Assembly (NCBI RefSeq): GCF_963966145.1
Contig: NC_091051.1
Location: forward strand, 4,712,001 to 4,776,000
DNA: 64,000 nucleotides
From: Tenebrio molitor
Taxonomy: Eukaryota; Arthropoda; Insecta; Coleoptera; Tenebrionidae
Direction: 5' to 3'
Shown here: positions 23,791 to 38,500 of the stretch, one piece after another
Layout of the letters: each line of letters opens with the position of its first letter
Position numbering within the stretch: position 1 is the first letter of the stretch
Notes under the pieces: generated by a model
What the model saw: the letters and a program-made list of their open reading frames with translations, nothing else
Database searches by the model: none
Told to the model about the DNA's origin: nothing
Position numbers and translations under genes: made by a program

Positions 23791-25741
23791 TCAATCGAAT
23801 TTTTTAAAAATGGACATCTGCACTCCGGCTTGGAGATCTCTGTTAACCTTTTTACCGTTCACAACCATCACTAGAGGAGTTTCGACTCTGATCAATCGGA
23901 ATTTATACTCCTGAAACACGAACGTGTCACACTGGTCGTGTGAAATCGGTCCACTCACGTTATCTTTATACGAGAAGTTCACATCTGTGACGTAGGGCTC
24001 GGGGATCGCGACCGAATTCCCGATTATCACACCTTTACCGTCGGCCAAATTGTAAACGGTGACGACGACGCAAGTTCCTAGTTTGTCAACCAAACAGAAT
24101 GTACTAAAAGTGTACACGATTAGATATTTTCGTACTGTAATTTACAGCTAATAAATTTATTACAATGGTACGGAGTCTTCATTTTGTACAGTACACACCA
24201 CTTTACCCAAAACCACTTTCTCCTCGTTTAAACCCGGCTTTAGGTGCGATAACGAGACTTCGTTCAGTTTTACGGTTTGATTGTGAGACGAAGTGTAGCT
24301 GCCGCCCCCGTAAGGTCCCAACTGTTTCGAATCAATCGACTGAAAACATTTCCAATTTCAAAAGCGAGTTAAAAACGAACCTAACCTTACTTTTTCAGAA
24401 TCATGTTTTTATGATAAAAAGTGACAAGAAATCGATTAAATATAAAATTTTTGCAACACGTAACCATTTCCTAGATCGCCAAACGAATTATAATCGATCA
24501 GAATCGAATAAATCCTATTTTTGCGATTTACAATTCAAAAATGACGCACGCGTTGCCAACCTATTTTTTATTATTTGTGAGGTTAGGTTGCGTTTTGCCG
24601 TTTTTGCACATTACTTGTAATATCTGCTGCAAACGTTTCGCTTTCATCTTTCCATTTGTTGTAACTAAGTCGCTAATATCATTTAAATACTTCACAAGCT
24701 GCCTCTCCTTAATTTTGGGTTGTTCCCAAGTGGGGTCGTACAACGCAGCTTTGTTGAAAGATTCTAACGCTAATTCATACTCTTCTTCATATTTTAAAGT
24801 CTAAAATTTCATTAGAGTCACTCTAACAACTCAATTCATACTTACAATTCCTTTATTGTAATGTAAATCAGGTGTACTTTTGGCAACAACATCTTTTTCC
24901 TAAAAAACACAATTGCCTTGTTTGTTTTTTGCAAAGATTAAGAGCTTACAGCTTGAGAGTAGGCACTTAAGCATTGTTTAAGAGTTTTTGGGTTTTGCTG
25001 AATGCCAAAAAAAGATGACAGGTGCGCATTTCCTAAAACAGCCCAAGAAAGTCCATCTTGTGGGTCCAGCTGGACACCTTCTTTAGCATAGTTGAGTCCC
25101 TTTTCAATATTTTCAACTAAATTTTCTCTACTGCTTGAACTTTCTTGCCTTGCTAGCATTGAAAGATTCCTCAAAGACACTTTATTTTTACACTGAAACA
25201 AAGATGTGTTACAACTCAATCAACTACAAACTGTGTCAATACTTCTTTTAAAGCCCCCTCAAAACAATTTGTGGCTTTTTTCAACTCATCATTCTTCCAA
25301 AAACACTCTCCCAGCTCATTCCATGCATCAACCAGTTTAGGATCAAGCTTGATAGCTTTGGACAAGAGATTCTCCGCCTCTTTACTATATTTGGGAATGA
25401 CATTCAACAGTCTCCCTCTAAGGAAATTGTACCTGGCCCTATCAGTCTCCAGAGCGCTATTTTCATGTCTGTCAAACACATCTAAAATTTCTGCTAGTCT
25501 TTTCTCAATGTCACCATTTTTATGGATGGCATCTTCAATTTTATGATTTTCAAAATAATGATCCCTGTATAAATACAAGCTATTAACTTTGTCCTGTAAT
25601 AAAACACAATAAAGCACCACTCCTTTTAAGGGATTGAATGTAGGTGGGCGCACCTGGTTCATAATTAGGTCGACAACTTACCAGTAAAAAAGCGATTACG
25701 TCCTCTTCGCTTTTTTCAGCCTTATCACCACTCGAGTCCAT
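23791..25741 (-). CDS. TTC5: Tetratricopeptide repeat protein 5 (Strap)
   Basis: Seven exons: 25682-25741, 25243-25593, 24950-25192, 24846-24899, 24615-24800, 24164-24339 and 23791-24103. Phases agree at every junction and the product is 460 residues (human TTC5 is about 440). Recognisable family stretches include LYLYRDHYFE near residue 25, LVDAWNELGECFWK and CKNKVSLRNLSM in the TPR part, and the C-terminal OB-fold with VPFTFCLVD (codon split across the last intron), GNSVAIPEP and RVETPLVMVVNGK. TTC5 is a stress-linked cofactor of p300. It also binds nascent tubulin at the ribosome to trigger tubulin mRNA decay. No signal peptide or membrane segment is seen, as expected for a nuclear/cytosolic protein. 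Introns are 45-275 nt. The start codon follows AAAATA and begins MDSSGDKAEKSEED. Confidence 0.96.
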
Positions 25742-26562
25742 TATTTTCGAATTTTATGCACGGACATCTCACACTTGTGCCTTCTTGTTTTGACAAGAGA
25801 AAAAGAGGTTATGTTGTTTTATTGTCGTTTGATCAGGTGGGGGGAGACATGGGCGTCGACTCGTCACCAACAAAACCAAATTAGCGATTCTCACCTTTAG
25901 AAAATATTTGAGAGCGTGTCAATATTTGTTGAAATTATAAAAATCACGTCTGAATGCGCAGTCGAGCGTTTTCGCTCGTTTCCCTTGTAAATTAAATTTT
26001 CGATTGGAATTTGTGACGCACGGCGCCTATGGGTAGAGGGCGTTTGACAGGTAGTTGTCATAATCGTTTCGATCGGTCGTTTTGGGCAATTATAAGGGTC
26101 GCGGTTGATGAGTGAGAGTTGCGAGGGGTTGATTTGTGCAAGATTGTTGTAATTGTGGTGTTTTTGGGGCGAGAAGTTGTGTGCAGCGGGGTCTACCGGT
26201 AGATGTCGCTAGGATACTGCGGGTTGCGTCAAAATAAGTAGTTGCAAGTTGCAACAAGAAACAGTTCAGCTGGTGGTGGCGGCGCAGTCGCGTAGAAAGG
26301 TAGCTTGTAAAAGTTGCACTGCATTGTTAGATCCGAGGAGGTCGTTTGTCCGTGTTTCTTTTGGTGTTGGTGTTGTGCAAAGCGAATTGTCGGGTCTGTG
26401 TTCGCCCATCCTGCCCATTATGGATAGCTAGAACCCAGTGGTTGTGTGCAACACCCAACAGCTTCATGTCGTGCCATGGAGTAGTGTTGTGACCGTCGAA
26501 TAATTGCTCAATCTCGTCGAAATCCGAGGATCTAGGATACCGATCGAACCGAGGGCCGAACC
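25742..26562. promoter_or_regulatory. Shared upstream region of TTC5 and UBL3
   Basis: The two start codons point away from each other, 821 bases apart, so both promoters and 5' leaders must lie here unless an upstream exon is missed. A TATAAG word near 26090 (in CAATTATAAGGGTC) is placed where it could serve UBL3, giving a leader of roughly 450 bases. The region is GC-richer towards UBL3. Exact transcription starts cannot be read. Confidence 0.5.
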
Positions 26563-29500
26563 ATGTCCGGGAGGCATATTCCAGCTGATAAGGTAATTGT
26601 CTTTCGAAAACCGCACCCTTCCTGTGCGTATGTGTGTGTGTGGTGCGAAGACATAAGGCGACCTAGTTCGCGACTTTGGGCCCTACGGCCCCCTGCAGCC
26701 CCGCCGCCCACGCCCGACCCGGGGCCCCAGCTTTCTCGCCACCCGCCGCTCGTTAGAAAGTTGCCCACGAAAACAACGGATCGCGAGCGCCGCCACTTTT
26801 CAAAAATTCACGAGCGCACGTCGAAGAAAGTCAGATAAACGGCGAGCACTTCCGCTTCCTGGGCCGAATTAAAAATTGAGAAATTGCCTCCCCCGGGATC
26901 CCGTCCGATGGTCGCTAAATATATTAGGGCCGCGCAAAGAGGGTCGCGATGATGCGGCGGTGTGGCGCAACTTGGGGGCCACGACGCGGGGGAGGCGTGA
27001 AAATGCAGCCACAACGGTGCTAATCGCGATGGATGTGCACGTCACACCTTTAAATTTCTATTTGTTTACAGTAGATAGTCCCAGCAGGTTGATAAATAGA
27101 CCTGGAGCCGCTGTTTTGCGCCGCCGATATCGCCAACGCAAATACCTGCTCCCTATAGTTGCAACAAAGGGTTGCAGACAGGTTCTGCACCCGTTGTTTG
27201 CCCATTTCCACCAACAATAGCACCAGAACTGACTTGAAAATACAATTCTCTTCGAGCTTTCCCGAACAGACGCCAACTCGCAAAAGCAAACTCGCCGTTA
27301 ATTCAACTTTTTCAATAATTCCTTGCTCCAAATTGGAGTTCTGGCAAAGTCGGCCGCAATAAATATAAAAGTGGTATTTACGTAAACACCACTCTACGGA
27401 AATATATGTAAATGATACCTAATTTGGGATTTCCAGAACCCTGGGACTCTTGTGGGACGGCAGAGTAGGTAGAATTCCTGTCTGAGCTACGGTCGCTCGG
27501 ACGATCCCTCAAAATTGTTAAATCTAAATCGAGACCAGTTCGTTTCAATCTTATCTCGAATTTTGATTCACATTCTGTTAACTGGAGTCTAAAGAGTGTT
27601 TTGTAATTTATTACAGATCAAGCCAAGTATGGAAGTCATCCTGCGTGTCCAGAATATCATTAGAACCCATTACAATTCCAAATTGATTTATTTCACCGGA
27701 CACATTACAATTTTTTTTTGGTAAACATTTATGCGATAGTTTCCCATTTCGAATCGGTATCGAGTGCGCTCTTTGTTTTGTTTGTCCAAAGATTATTCAA
27801 CTGGTAGCGGATTTTGGAATGATGAAATATTTCGACAAGTCTTGTACGTGTTTTTCTGCAAACGGAATTATTTATTCGAGATGACAGGACAATTAGAATA
27901 ACAAACGTGATCTTTAATGAAGGAAACAAATAACGTCGTAACTACTGTTCCATCAATTCTTCAGATGAGTCACCACTCTGAATCTGAAAAATAGTCTTTG
28001 AGGATGAGACCAATAAAACCGTCTGAAATTAGCTCGAAACTTTATTTTCGGTCATGACTACTTAATGCCGAGCCACAGCCAATTATGACACAGATCGGTT
28101 AACTCCGGTCCACTTTCCGGTGTCCTGCTGTCAAATGAATTTTCTTTGACTGGTGCGACCTGCGAGTGTCGAGTGTCTCGGCTGCGATGACACAACTTCC
28201 CTCTGGTTTTTTAATCAAGTCGTTTATTGTTATTTAGGGGTGGCGGAATGGGGGCGTTGTTTTTTCAATAATTCAGGCGCCCCTGCCAGGCACCTGGTGC
28301 CGATCGAGGTGGGATGCGGCCCCTGTGAAAAAATGAAACTGTGGAGACCATCTGGGAAGTCGCGAACGATTAGTCGACGGGGCCTTTGTGCGGCACTTTT
28401 TGGAAGTTAATCGATAAACCGAAGATGTTTGGCAGGAAAACGGATCGAGTCTGAAAGTCGCCCCGGCACCGCGATAAAGCGAAAAGATTGAAGCATCCTC
28501 TGGAGGATAATGGATTATGAAAAGGCGTGAATTACCGCGATTATGTTGGCGGTTATCGATGGTGGCGGCGGGATTTCGGAATCGCGTCCCGGAAGTCGAT
28601 CCCGCACTCATCGCAACACCGTTAGAATCAATTCGCGGCCCGTTCTTTCGAATTAATTGAGAGAGGAGAAAATGGAGTTAGCCGACTGTTGCAATAATTA
28701 TTCTTGCAACGGTTCGAGAGAAACCGACCAAAAAGTCGGAGGCGGGAGCGAACCGAGGGTGGAGCGGAACGGGAAGAGGGACGCGACGGAGGGTTTAATG
28801 CAGAATTCGATCAGATTGGGAGAATTTATGGAAATTTACTTTTCGGGACGAGGGAAAAAATTCGGCAGGACGACGGTTAGTGCGTCACACGTGATGTCCC
28901 GATAAGTCGGTGGCGGCTCCTTCTACCACTCATAAATTGTGAATGTAGAGTAGGCATACAGGTTCCGAAGATGTTGTGCAATTATGACAACATTTGCTAG
29001 TTTTATGAGTCTTCGTCGTCGGCTAAAATGTTTGTGCACACACCAGACCCTTTCTAAATTGAGATTTTTACAATCACGGTTTAGGAAGTGGTTGCTTTTA
29101 TGACGCTCTACGACGGAACGCCGCGTTAAAAGGTCATAATCGCGCTACATCTCACCAACCGGTATACCATCTGACTCGGAGCAATCCGGAACAAGAAAAT
29201 ATTTTCATTTCGGAAAAGAAATGCAAAACGATCACGTAAACGAACCGGATGCGGGACCGTGTACTAAAATCCGGGGCTGTCCCGGAAAATCCGGTCGTGA
29301 CAGTTAAAACCGATTCCGAATCGAAAATAATGCCAGTTTTGATTTTTTACTCTTTATTGCACAACCTTATAGAGCACCTACGTTTTTATCAAAGTCTAAA
29401 ATATACACCGATAATGAATCTCTTGTTGTTGCGTCTCATTATCACTGTAATTCTTGTTTATTTGTTTAACAACGTTAATTTGCATCCGCGTTTGCTGTAT

Positions 29501-32500
29501 CTGGAGGTCTCTTCCTTGCAGTGATGTGGTTTTGGAAGTTTTTAAGTAAATTAGCGTTCGATAAATACGAGGGGCTACTTGTTGGACGATCAATCACAAA
29601 CTTTTGAATTTTTAGAGGGACTTGGTCTGACGTCACAGATATGCACGAAACTCAAATTTGCTTTAGCGATTTTCCAGAAAGCAAACACTCCCGAACAATC
29701 GCGATAAAATTTTATTGGTTACTTTGTAGTAAAACAGATTTTTTGTGTGCGATAATGTTTGCACTTTCGTCGAGGAGAGTATTGTTCTTTAATCTTCTGA
29801 GATATCGTCGTTTTGGTGCTTTGTCACCCCCGTGGAGGTAGAGTGTCGCGAAACACAATAAGTGAAACCTTGAGGTTCGCGTTACGCCGGTAACGCAATC
29901 CTTTCTGTTGGAATTTTGCGCAAGAAAATGTCGGAGAGTTATCGGCACAGGTGAGAAGAGTGACCTGTCCGTGATTATTACCTCCGCTCGGGAAGGATTC
30001 GTACCTCCCGCTAGATAAATCAAACGGCGTCGAAGAAAACATAATGTGGCGTGACGGCACCTTCGACGTTGCCGCCTTTGTCCGCATTCAAATGGCGGCC
30101 CGAAGAACCATCCATCTACCTGCGCGGGTCTTTTTGTGTGTACAAATTCGATACAAGATAGAGTCCGAGCCGGACAAAAGGATGGAATTCGAAGTGCGTC
30201 CGGTGACGGATCGAGGCGGCGTCACGGAAACGCACCGCCGCCAATTAATGCAAATCGTTTGGCGGCGCGTCGATTGCCGCCGCCGCCAGAGCTGGAAAGT
30301 CTAGAGGACAATGGAAGAGGTCGTCGACCACCGAATTGTGAACCCTTCCGCCGCAAACATTTGCATTCGTTGCACAATTTCCTCGATTACAAGGTAAGCG
30401 CGTTGCACCCTAATAAATTTCGCCGCACCAGATGGTACTAATTGCACGGCGCATCTGTTCGGGAGTCTTATTTTCGGACGGTTTCGGAACCGCAGAAATG
30501 AGACTCCGGGAGCGGATGCGGTCGCGACCGAGTTGTGACGAAATGTGTCAACGGCTTAATGACCAGGTGGACATCAGGAACAGTACTGGATGTGGGCCAA
30601 GACCAGAAAGAAATTTTCACGCTTCGGTCGTCGAGGCTTGCACAACCGCTTGTGCAACACCGTTCACTCAAGATTTGGAAGGAGCTTTCGGGGAGCGCGT
30701 CCGAGGATGACGGAGCGGAGTTAACAAGACCCTCGACTGGATCTCGTTGTTAACGAGGCGTCTTAAGAGCCGACCTCCGGGGCCTTTTCCGGCGCGCCAG
30801 TTTAAGCAGAATTTAACTGTACTTTCTCTAGCGGATGCCTTAATTATAACAGTAACGTTAGTATCACCGTGTAATAATAGACGTCGACGTAAAAAGTCGC
30901 ACATGAATTATAAGAGACTTGCGTCACGATCCACACAAATTTCCTCGCCGCCCTCAATTATTAACGGGCGAAGGATCGATCCTGGGAGTTGCAGCGGCGA
31001 GGAAAAAGTCAGACAAAGGCTCAGCCCCCCGACGAGGTGCTTCGTCTAGTTTGTAACTGGCGCGTGATAGCAGTTATCGCCGTTTCCATTGTGGAAAGTC
31101 GGATTTTCACGAGTGTGCCAGCCGAGGAACGGTCGAATTTCCACGCGCCTCAGGTGATCCGCCGGATAGCAACAACGTTTCTGATTACTGCTGATAATGC
31201 ACGGGTCGAATGCTCCCGAAGAGCTCGAGGCCATCACGAAATCAACAATTCTTGTCCGGAGCACGATCCTTGGGAAATGTGTATCTTGGGCAATCGCCAT
31301 AAAAACGAGGGAAACTTTCTTTCGCGCCGCGTTGCGGAATACCCGGTTTCGTCAGGCCTGTCAAAGAAGAGGAGGGCTCGCGGAGACGTGACCAGAACGC
31401 CGCCACCAAGGATTCGTACTTGCCAGACTCGGTACAATGAGGAAGTGTATTTTTAGATGCGGCCGTGGGAGATCCCGATTACACGTAAAACGGTATTTTC
31501 TCATTTGATACGGACGTTAAGTGGGCGACGACTAGTCACAAGCAGACATTTAACCCGATTGGGATCTGGTGCCAGGACCAGGAGGAGTGAAGGGAAATGG
31601 TTGGTCCAGGAGGAGGTGAAGAAACACCAAAAGAAGCGAAGCGAAATGGTGTGGTTGGTGTGGTTCCACCTCTTTTTTTTTTCTGGAGTTGTCGTTTTGG
31701 TGAAGGTGAAGCGACACGTGCGTCAGCGCGCTTCTCGGGGTCCCACTTATTATCAATAAACAAAATCCGGCCTTGTCCCACCGTCATAAAATTAAATTTA
31801 CACGAGGCCGGCCGAAAATAGAGCGCCACATTTCCGCCCAAGTGGCGTTTTGCGAAGCGACGAGATGGTCCCGGATAAGAAGAAGCACCACGTCCCCTAA
31901 TTCGCCGCCGTTTGTAACGACGGTCGTTTTTGGACGGCGTAGGGGGCTTAAGGTTAGGACGAGACATTTGGAGCCGGATCGATAGATGGCGATGACAATA
32001 TGCAGGTTTTTTATTGGGCGACGGCGGTAACAGCGTAACGGTAGATTAAGCGAGTGAATCAGCTGTTCGCGATTCGAACCTGTGTCGGATTTCTTATCTG
32101 GCGGCGGCAGATCGGCCCTCCGGCGGCGGTAAAGGTCGCGCGTAGGATTCGCACCGCCACCGGCGATCGATGGCGGTGCTGGAGCGGTGCCAAACAAATA
32201 AAAACTGAACTAGCCACCGCACCGGCGCCCCCGAAAAATCGACGCCAATTTGACACGGATTAGACGTCGCAGTCAAATTAACCCCCACCCCCTCCGACGT
32301 GACGCGAATTTAATCGCGGCGCAATTCCGGGGAGAGAGTTTATTACAGGTGGACCGGCAAGAAATTCGATTTCGGCAAGGATTTTCGACGGAACGAGGTC
32401 GTTACCTTAAACTTAGCCTTGCCGCGCGTTTTTTGCATCTCGAGCCGAGAAATCGCTCTGCCAAGCTGACCTCTTGACATTGCTTATCACCAACAGCTGG

Positions 32501-35500
32501 CGAGTGCATCCCGGATGCTCATGGCGAGGAAGTCGTTGTGGAACAATGTCCTAATTGAAAGAGCACACGCTCCGGGAGGAGAAGAAGCGGTCCACGCGCG
32601 TCGCGTAAACAATTGTGTCACTCGGACCATCTGTGTGTATCCTTAATTGTTTTCGCAATGTCGGCGATCGAGGCCGATCAGGATCGCGCACAAATCGGCA
32701 GCGAGCGAGCGAATTCAGGTTATGGAAAGAGATCGGAGCAGGAACTGTGGAAGGTCAAAAGTCGCCGAGTCGACTGAAAAGTGGAGTGGAGCGAAATCGC
32801 CACCGCCGCCTCCACGTGTCGGAACGGCGAAAGAACAACGGGAGATGTTCGACGATATAGCGCATTTTAACTGACGGGCGTCATGTGTTTGCAGAAAAGA
32901 CGCAATCTTGGAAGTTTTCGGCTGGTCCCTCGCCCCCACAAGTAAGGAGAGACGCTCTCCGCGGATGGCAGAAACGTCAAGCGGCGAGCTTTGAACGTGC
33001 CAACCGGTGGAAATCGATAGTCCACATTTGGTTCCGGCGACAAGAGCAAAGAAATACCGAAGACAGCTCGCCCTCACTTTGTTAACGTCCAAAGGAAATT
33101 GGCGGAGTCGTAACGAATTTGCCGCAGTCGGGACAAACACGACCAGAAAAATGGCACAGCGTCGAGGGTCGGTCGCAGATGTCTGGACGCTGTTAACACG
33201 ACGACATCCAAAAGAAACCGCTTCAAAAGACTGGATTGAGTGAGAGGTTGACAAATTATTTGTCCGTGTAGAATTGAGTAGATCGCGAAAGCAGATGCTG
33301 GTTCCGAAAATTTCAAAATGTTTTATCGTGGTTTTGGTAGTGAAGCGCTTGCTGAAGAACTACAGAGGGACAGACCAGTGACAATCTTTTGATCGTCCCG
33401 CGGCACCATTATTGAATTGGAGAAAAATGTCACCACCAGTTCTTTTCACACGTGGACTGCTAAGAAGATCCAATCTGGTGATTTACGTTTCGTTTCCGTG
33501 TTACACTGATTCGTCCAGGTTTCATCACCTGTTACAATATCAAAGACGCTATAAAAGACACCGTTACGAGATTTGTTGGGAACTTCTTGGTCTCATTCTA
33601 TGCGGATGCGTTTCTAAGCTTTTGGTGAAAGTCTGAAGCAAAGGTGACGATGTAAAAGGAAATCACACTTGGCAAACTAATCGTCAATGTCCCGGAGTGT
33701 CATAGGGTTGTCCTCTCCCATCCTATCGTCCACCAGACCGAAGTTTCCTTCACGTTCAGCGGTTACCAGACGTTCACTTGTTCTTTGGTCCTTCATGTAG
33801 CACTTTTGAGATCACTAAATTACCACGCGACGGGGCAAGATCTTTGAAAAAGAGAGTTGTCGGAGTCTTCAAGAGCTCTAGCAGATTCTCCATCCAAATG
33901 TGTAGGAAAAACGATTTGTTTTCTCAATACCTGGACCAGTTGCAGTTGCTGCTTTGGGTAATCGGAGCACAGAATGGCACAAGTTGCACAATCGCAAAGG
34001 CGTTACAAAATCGTAGTTTATGACGTCTGAGTGAATAGTTTGGCAACAGAACGATGTTTCCTCTGATGTTGCACAACAATGCATTTTTGGACACCTTGGA
34101 GTGAAATTATGCGAACACCTGCCTGGCCTTGCATTTTGCACAGGTGGGTCATCTAGTCTCGATCAAGCCCTTGAAGGTTTTAGTACTTTTTGTCTTTTGA
34201 AAGAGAAGGGTTTCTAGTGGCCGGAAATATTTCCAAATTTGGCCACAAGTCGCGTTTATCGTGTCCGTCATATATTTACTCACAATCTGCCTTTGACACA
34301 ATCTAAATGTAATCTTGCCGGAACTAATTACTTCGGCGGTTGCGGATTCGGTTTCTCTCGTTAGTATTCATAGAAAACAGCGAGTCCCGAGCCCTCACCT
34401 GGGGGAGGATCAGTCGAAACAAAAAGTGGTGACGTCGATGATGGGACGGGTCTTCCGTCTTAATTTCGTCTTTGTTTGGATTGCAAGTATCGACTCGCTC
34501 GATAGTGCTAAGCTCATTATGTCGGTATGGCAGGGCGCGAGTTTAAAATGTTGTTTGCGTGTCGACTCTTGTACCCTGTCAGGATTTAAACGGCTAAGTC
34601 AGGGGGGCGGACTTTCCGGCGGCGGGGGCGACGACACACACTCTATTAAATCTCGTTACATCAACGGGGGCAGATTCTTCCGTTCCGCCGCCCAATTATG
34701 CACCGCGGGAATTGAGTAACAAGCTTCTTTTTGCGGGGATTAATTGCGACCAAGAGAAATCACCGGTCGCATGTTCGCTCCCGACTATTTCTATTAAGTC
34801 GCTTGTAGGAGGCGTCCTCTTAGGATTTAATTCGGTAGAATTTAGCCGGAGTAATTTTATCTGGGTGTCGTATCTCAAAAAGAGTTACGAGTCTCGTTTT
34901 TTCCGTCCCACCTAAAAGGAATAGAAGAGCCGAAATAGAATTTATGCTGCGGGGTGTTGAGATACTCGAACCAGATGTGGTTCTCGTCGATACGTGATTT
35001 TGGGGCTCCTCCGGAGGTGTGGTCTTGTGGGCGAGAACGCACGTCGGGATGTGTGGAAGAGCCGCCGCCCCCGGTTATTTATGTCCTCGCAGAAGGGCCA
35101 CTCTGCCCGCGACGCTAAACGGCGACCGGCGAGGTCTCCGGGGGCGCGATTCTTCTCGAGGGGCGGCGGAAAGAGAGCGACGCGCCGTAATTATCGGCGA
35201 TCATTAATTACAGCTTGTCTACGCCTCCTCTTGGTAATTTATAGTTGCGACATGTTGGCCGCACCAGAGCGTGGATGATGGACCGTCGGCCACTATTTAT
35301 TTTCTAGGTTTATAGTCGACACGACTAACTGTAGATCGTCTCTAGATTAACAGTTTTGTAAGTGGGACGCGCCAACAACGGACCCGTTCAAGAACAAGAG
35401 CAAAAAGAACAAGTCCCTCCACGCCAACATATGAAAAGAACGCAATACATCATGTAGAATTAACTTAAACCTTTCGGATCCAGACCCCGTGCGTAGACTT

Positions 35501-38500
35501 TTAGGCTTTTTATTGAGTTAAAAACGAGGGCGAGAGCGCCGTTCCGGGATCGGGGTTGCCCTTTTTCCGCGCCCGACTCCGAATATAATAAAGGGGCACG
35601 GCGGAGGGCCGCGGATAAACGGAACACGGGACCGAACGAGGGGCGGCGCCGTGTACGGGGGACGGTCGCAGGAACGCATTCCTCCACCGTACGTGGAAGA
35701 GATCGTTAATTGGAGATTTCTTCGGATGAATAATTTGTCCAATCCTGAAGTTCGATTGGTGCTGTCTGAAGTTTCTACGGTACGGTTTGACTTCGCTGCT
35801 AAATTAGATTACGACCTCAACAGTGAACATAGCAAAAGTGGGTCAATATGTCGGTAAAAGAAAAAAAAGTAAAAGTGCAGTTAGATGGAAAAATTCGTCG
35901 GTGGCGGTAGTGAAAGTGATGGTCTAGAAGAGCGTAATAAATCAGAAAACACATTAGAAAATAATTTAATTGGGGCGATTTGATTGCCGATCATGATGAA
36001 CTGGTTTAATTTAATCAGAAATCGATATAGGATGTCAATTAGCCTGAAATAGATCTGCAAAAAAACCCATTTACTATCTAAGTGTTGAAATAAATATTCC
36101 AGAGTTTTTTCAATATTGCAGAATTTTCTGACGCATTCCGAACCGCTTTAAAAGTGGTTCTTGCAACGTGAAGCTCTTCTTTTTATATGTTTTTGAGAAT
36201 ATTCCCAAATCTGTGAGGATATGAAAATATGTATTCTGTTTTTTAACGCATTGCAAAAGACTTTTTTTCAACAACAACCATATTCGCGGCTATTGTGAAG
36301 GTTTAGATATCTTTTCACATATGAAGTGGAATTTTATTTTTACGTTATTGGACAATGACGATATTCTGGAAATATGTATATGAAAACGGTAATTTTACGT
36401 ACTCACAAGCGGACGAAAAGTAAGTCTTTTTCGGACGCTGATCGTGGCGCTATCAGTTGGTCTGTTTAGTAAGTTAGCAACAAAACCGATAATTGTGCTG
36501 TCACCATAAATTATGTAAATAAGTAATTGTAATATGTACATACAAATACATAGTAAATTTCTAATTTTGTTGGCAAGTTGATAACAAATACTATAAAAAA
36601 AATTGTTAGTTGCCTAAAAAATGTAATGTGCACCTGTGCCGAAAAATACCTTTTGTCCTCGCTTGTTTTCAAGCCTCGGCTGTCCCTCGGCCAGAAAACC
36701 CAGAGTCGGACGAAAAAGATGCACTTTTTGGCCTTGATACATAAATAACTATTAACCCTAGTATAATATTCCAAAACAATAAAATTTCCTAATCATTACA
36801 GCGTTTTAATACGAGTAGGAAATTTGTTTTTTATATTTACACAATGAGATCATCTGGGAGTATTCTCAAACTCGTAGGAATATGATGATAAAAAATAAAT
36901 ATTTTTAATTAAATATCAATAAATTTTCCTTGTTACAGAAAATTTTCTGGTGCATTCCAAACAGCTCAGAAACCTATTCTTAACTATTTGAGGGGAAAAT
37001 TCAATTTTTTAAGTTCTCGATTAATGAGAACATCCTGACAAAATTCTTAAGTGTACGAGAATCTACCAAAAATGTTTCATGAGTGTACAATTTTTAATGG
37101 AATTATCTAATCACTCTCAAGGGCTTACCAATGTGTATTTCTTTTGATTGAAGTAAAAAATCTTCTTTTTTACATCTTTGGACAACAGAACATCAATATT
37201 CCTTTTTACTCTTATTTTTACGATGAATTGTATAAACTGATTTTAATCACCTCTACTAAACACTAGACTAAACAAGCAAGCTGAATATTTCAAAGAACTG
37301 GACACTCTTTTCACCGTACATTTAACGGAGAAGCTTTTGAGGAAATTGAACTGGACACGAGGAATATTTGAAAAAGGAGATTCAGCCTGATTTTTATTAT
37401 TTATTCAGGATTTCTGTGCATAAAATGTAGTAGCGAATGTTTGGACGAAACTATTCACAGACTCATAATGGAAAAGGTAGAAAAGATTCATAAATCCGAA
37501 AGCTCTATCTAGGAATTTCTATAATTTCTCCCATACTGAAAGGGTAAAGGATTTTACAGCAAATTATTTATAATGGATGGATGGATGCAGTGTTGTATGA
37601 ATCGATATTTGCTTCGGATCGAAACTAAGTAGGCGGACACCATCTTGACAACTTTATCAATCTAAGGAAGTTGCAGTACTTGCGATTTAGCGCCTTATCG
37701 ATAGACGATCGCACTAATTGCCAAAACTTTTGAGTCCTCACGAACATGCAGCAAGAGAGAAGAAAAGCGAAGAAGAAATATGCTGGGATGATGAACTTGG
37801 AGTTAAAATGTGAAAAAAACAAATCTGATTTCATTTTATAGTTATTTACGAACCAAGTGCGGGAAGACGATGTTCCCGCATGAGCGCATTTTTTAAAGCA
37901 CGAGCGACGAAGGAGCGAGTGCCTTTAATTAATGCGCGAATGAACGGAAGATGTCTTCACGCAAGTGGTTCGTACAATATTTTTTGTACAAAAATTAAAT
38001 TAAAATTTTTTGTTTGAATACATTAAACATAAACGAACATAAAACCAAGTAGGCAGTGATTTTTGGTTATTGGAAACAATTGCTTCACTTGCTATTTCAA
38101 TTTTTGCAATAATTTGTGAATTTTGTAGGAACAATTTTCAACGATTATAAATCTTTCCGTAATTGTTTAATGGAGGAAAACCCAGGGAAGTTGTATTTTA
38201 TGAACTAAATTTTATTATTATCAGGACAGATTTTTTTTTGAATGCCTCAAAGGGCCAGTGTTTTTTGCAATTTTTACATTCGAGTCGACCGGGAAGCACT
38301 CGTTTCGGAGCGAGCGTTGGATGTTGGAAGCGTTGCTTTCAAGGCTAGAAGTACAAAAAAGATTTTGTAGTGTACATATTGTAAATGAATAAATAAGGAC
38401 GTTTTGATGGATTTTTGACAACTTTCACTATTAAAAGTATGAAAATGATTTCTCGATTAAATTCTTTCCTCCCGAATAACAAAGTTTCGTAAAATTGATT

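Noticed and set aside
24165..24804. Plus-strand frames opposite TTC5 exons 5 and 6
   Set aside because: They are antisense shadows; the minus strand carries the conserved TPR and OB-fold segments with consistent splice phases.
32060..32110. GATTCGAACCTGTG resembling a tRNA T-arm
   Set aside because: No acceptor stem, D-arm or anticodon arm could be placed around it.
30044..33254. Dense overlapping frames of 60-179 aa inside the UBL3 intron
   Set aside because: CpG-rich composition lowers stop frequency; frames are Arg-rich on both strands and show no conserved domain.
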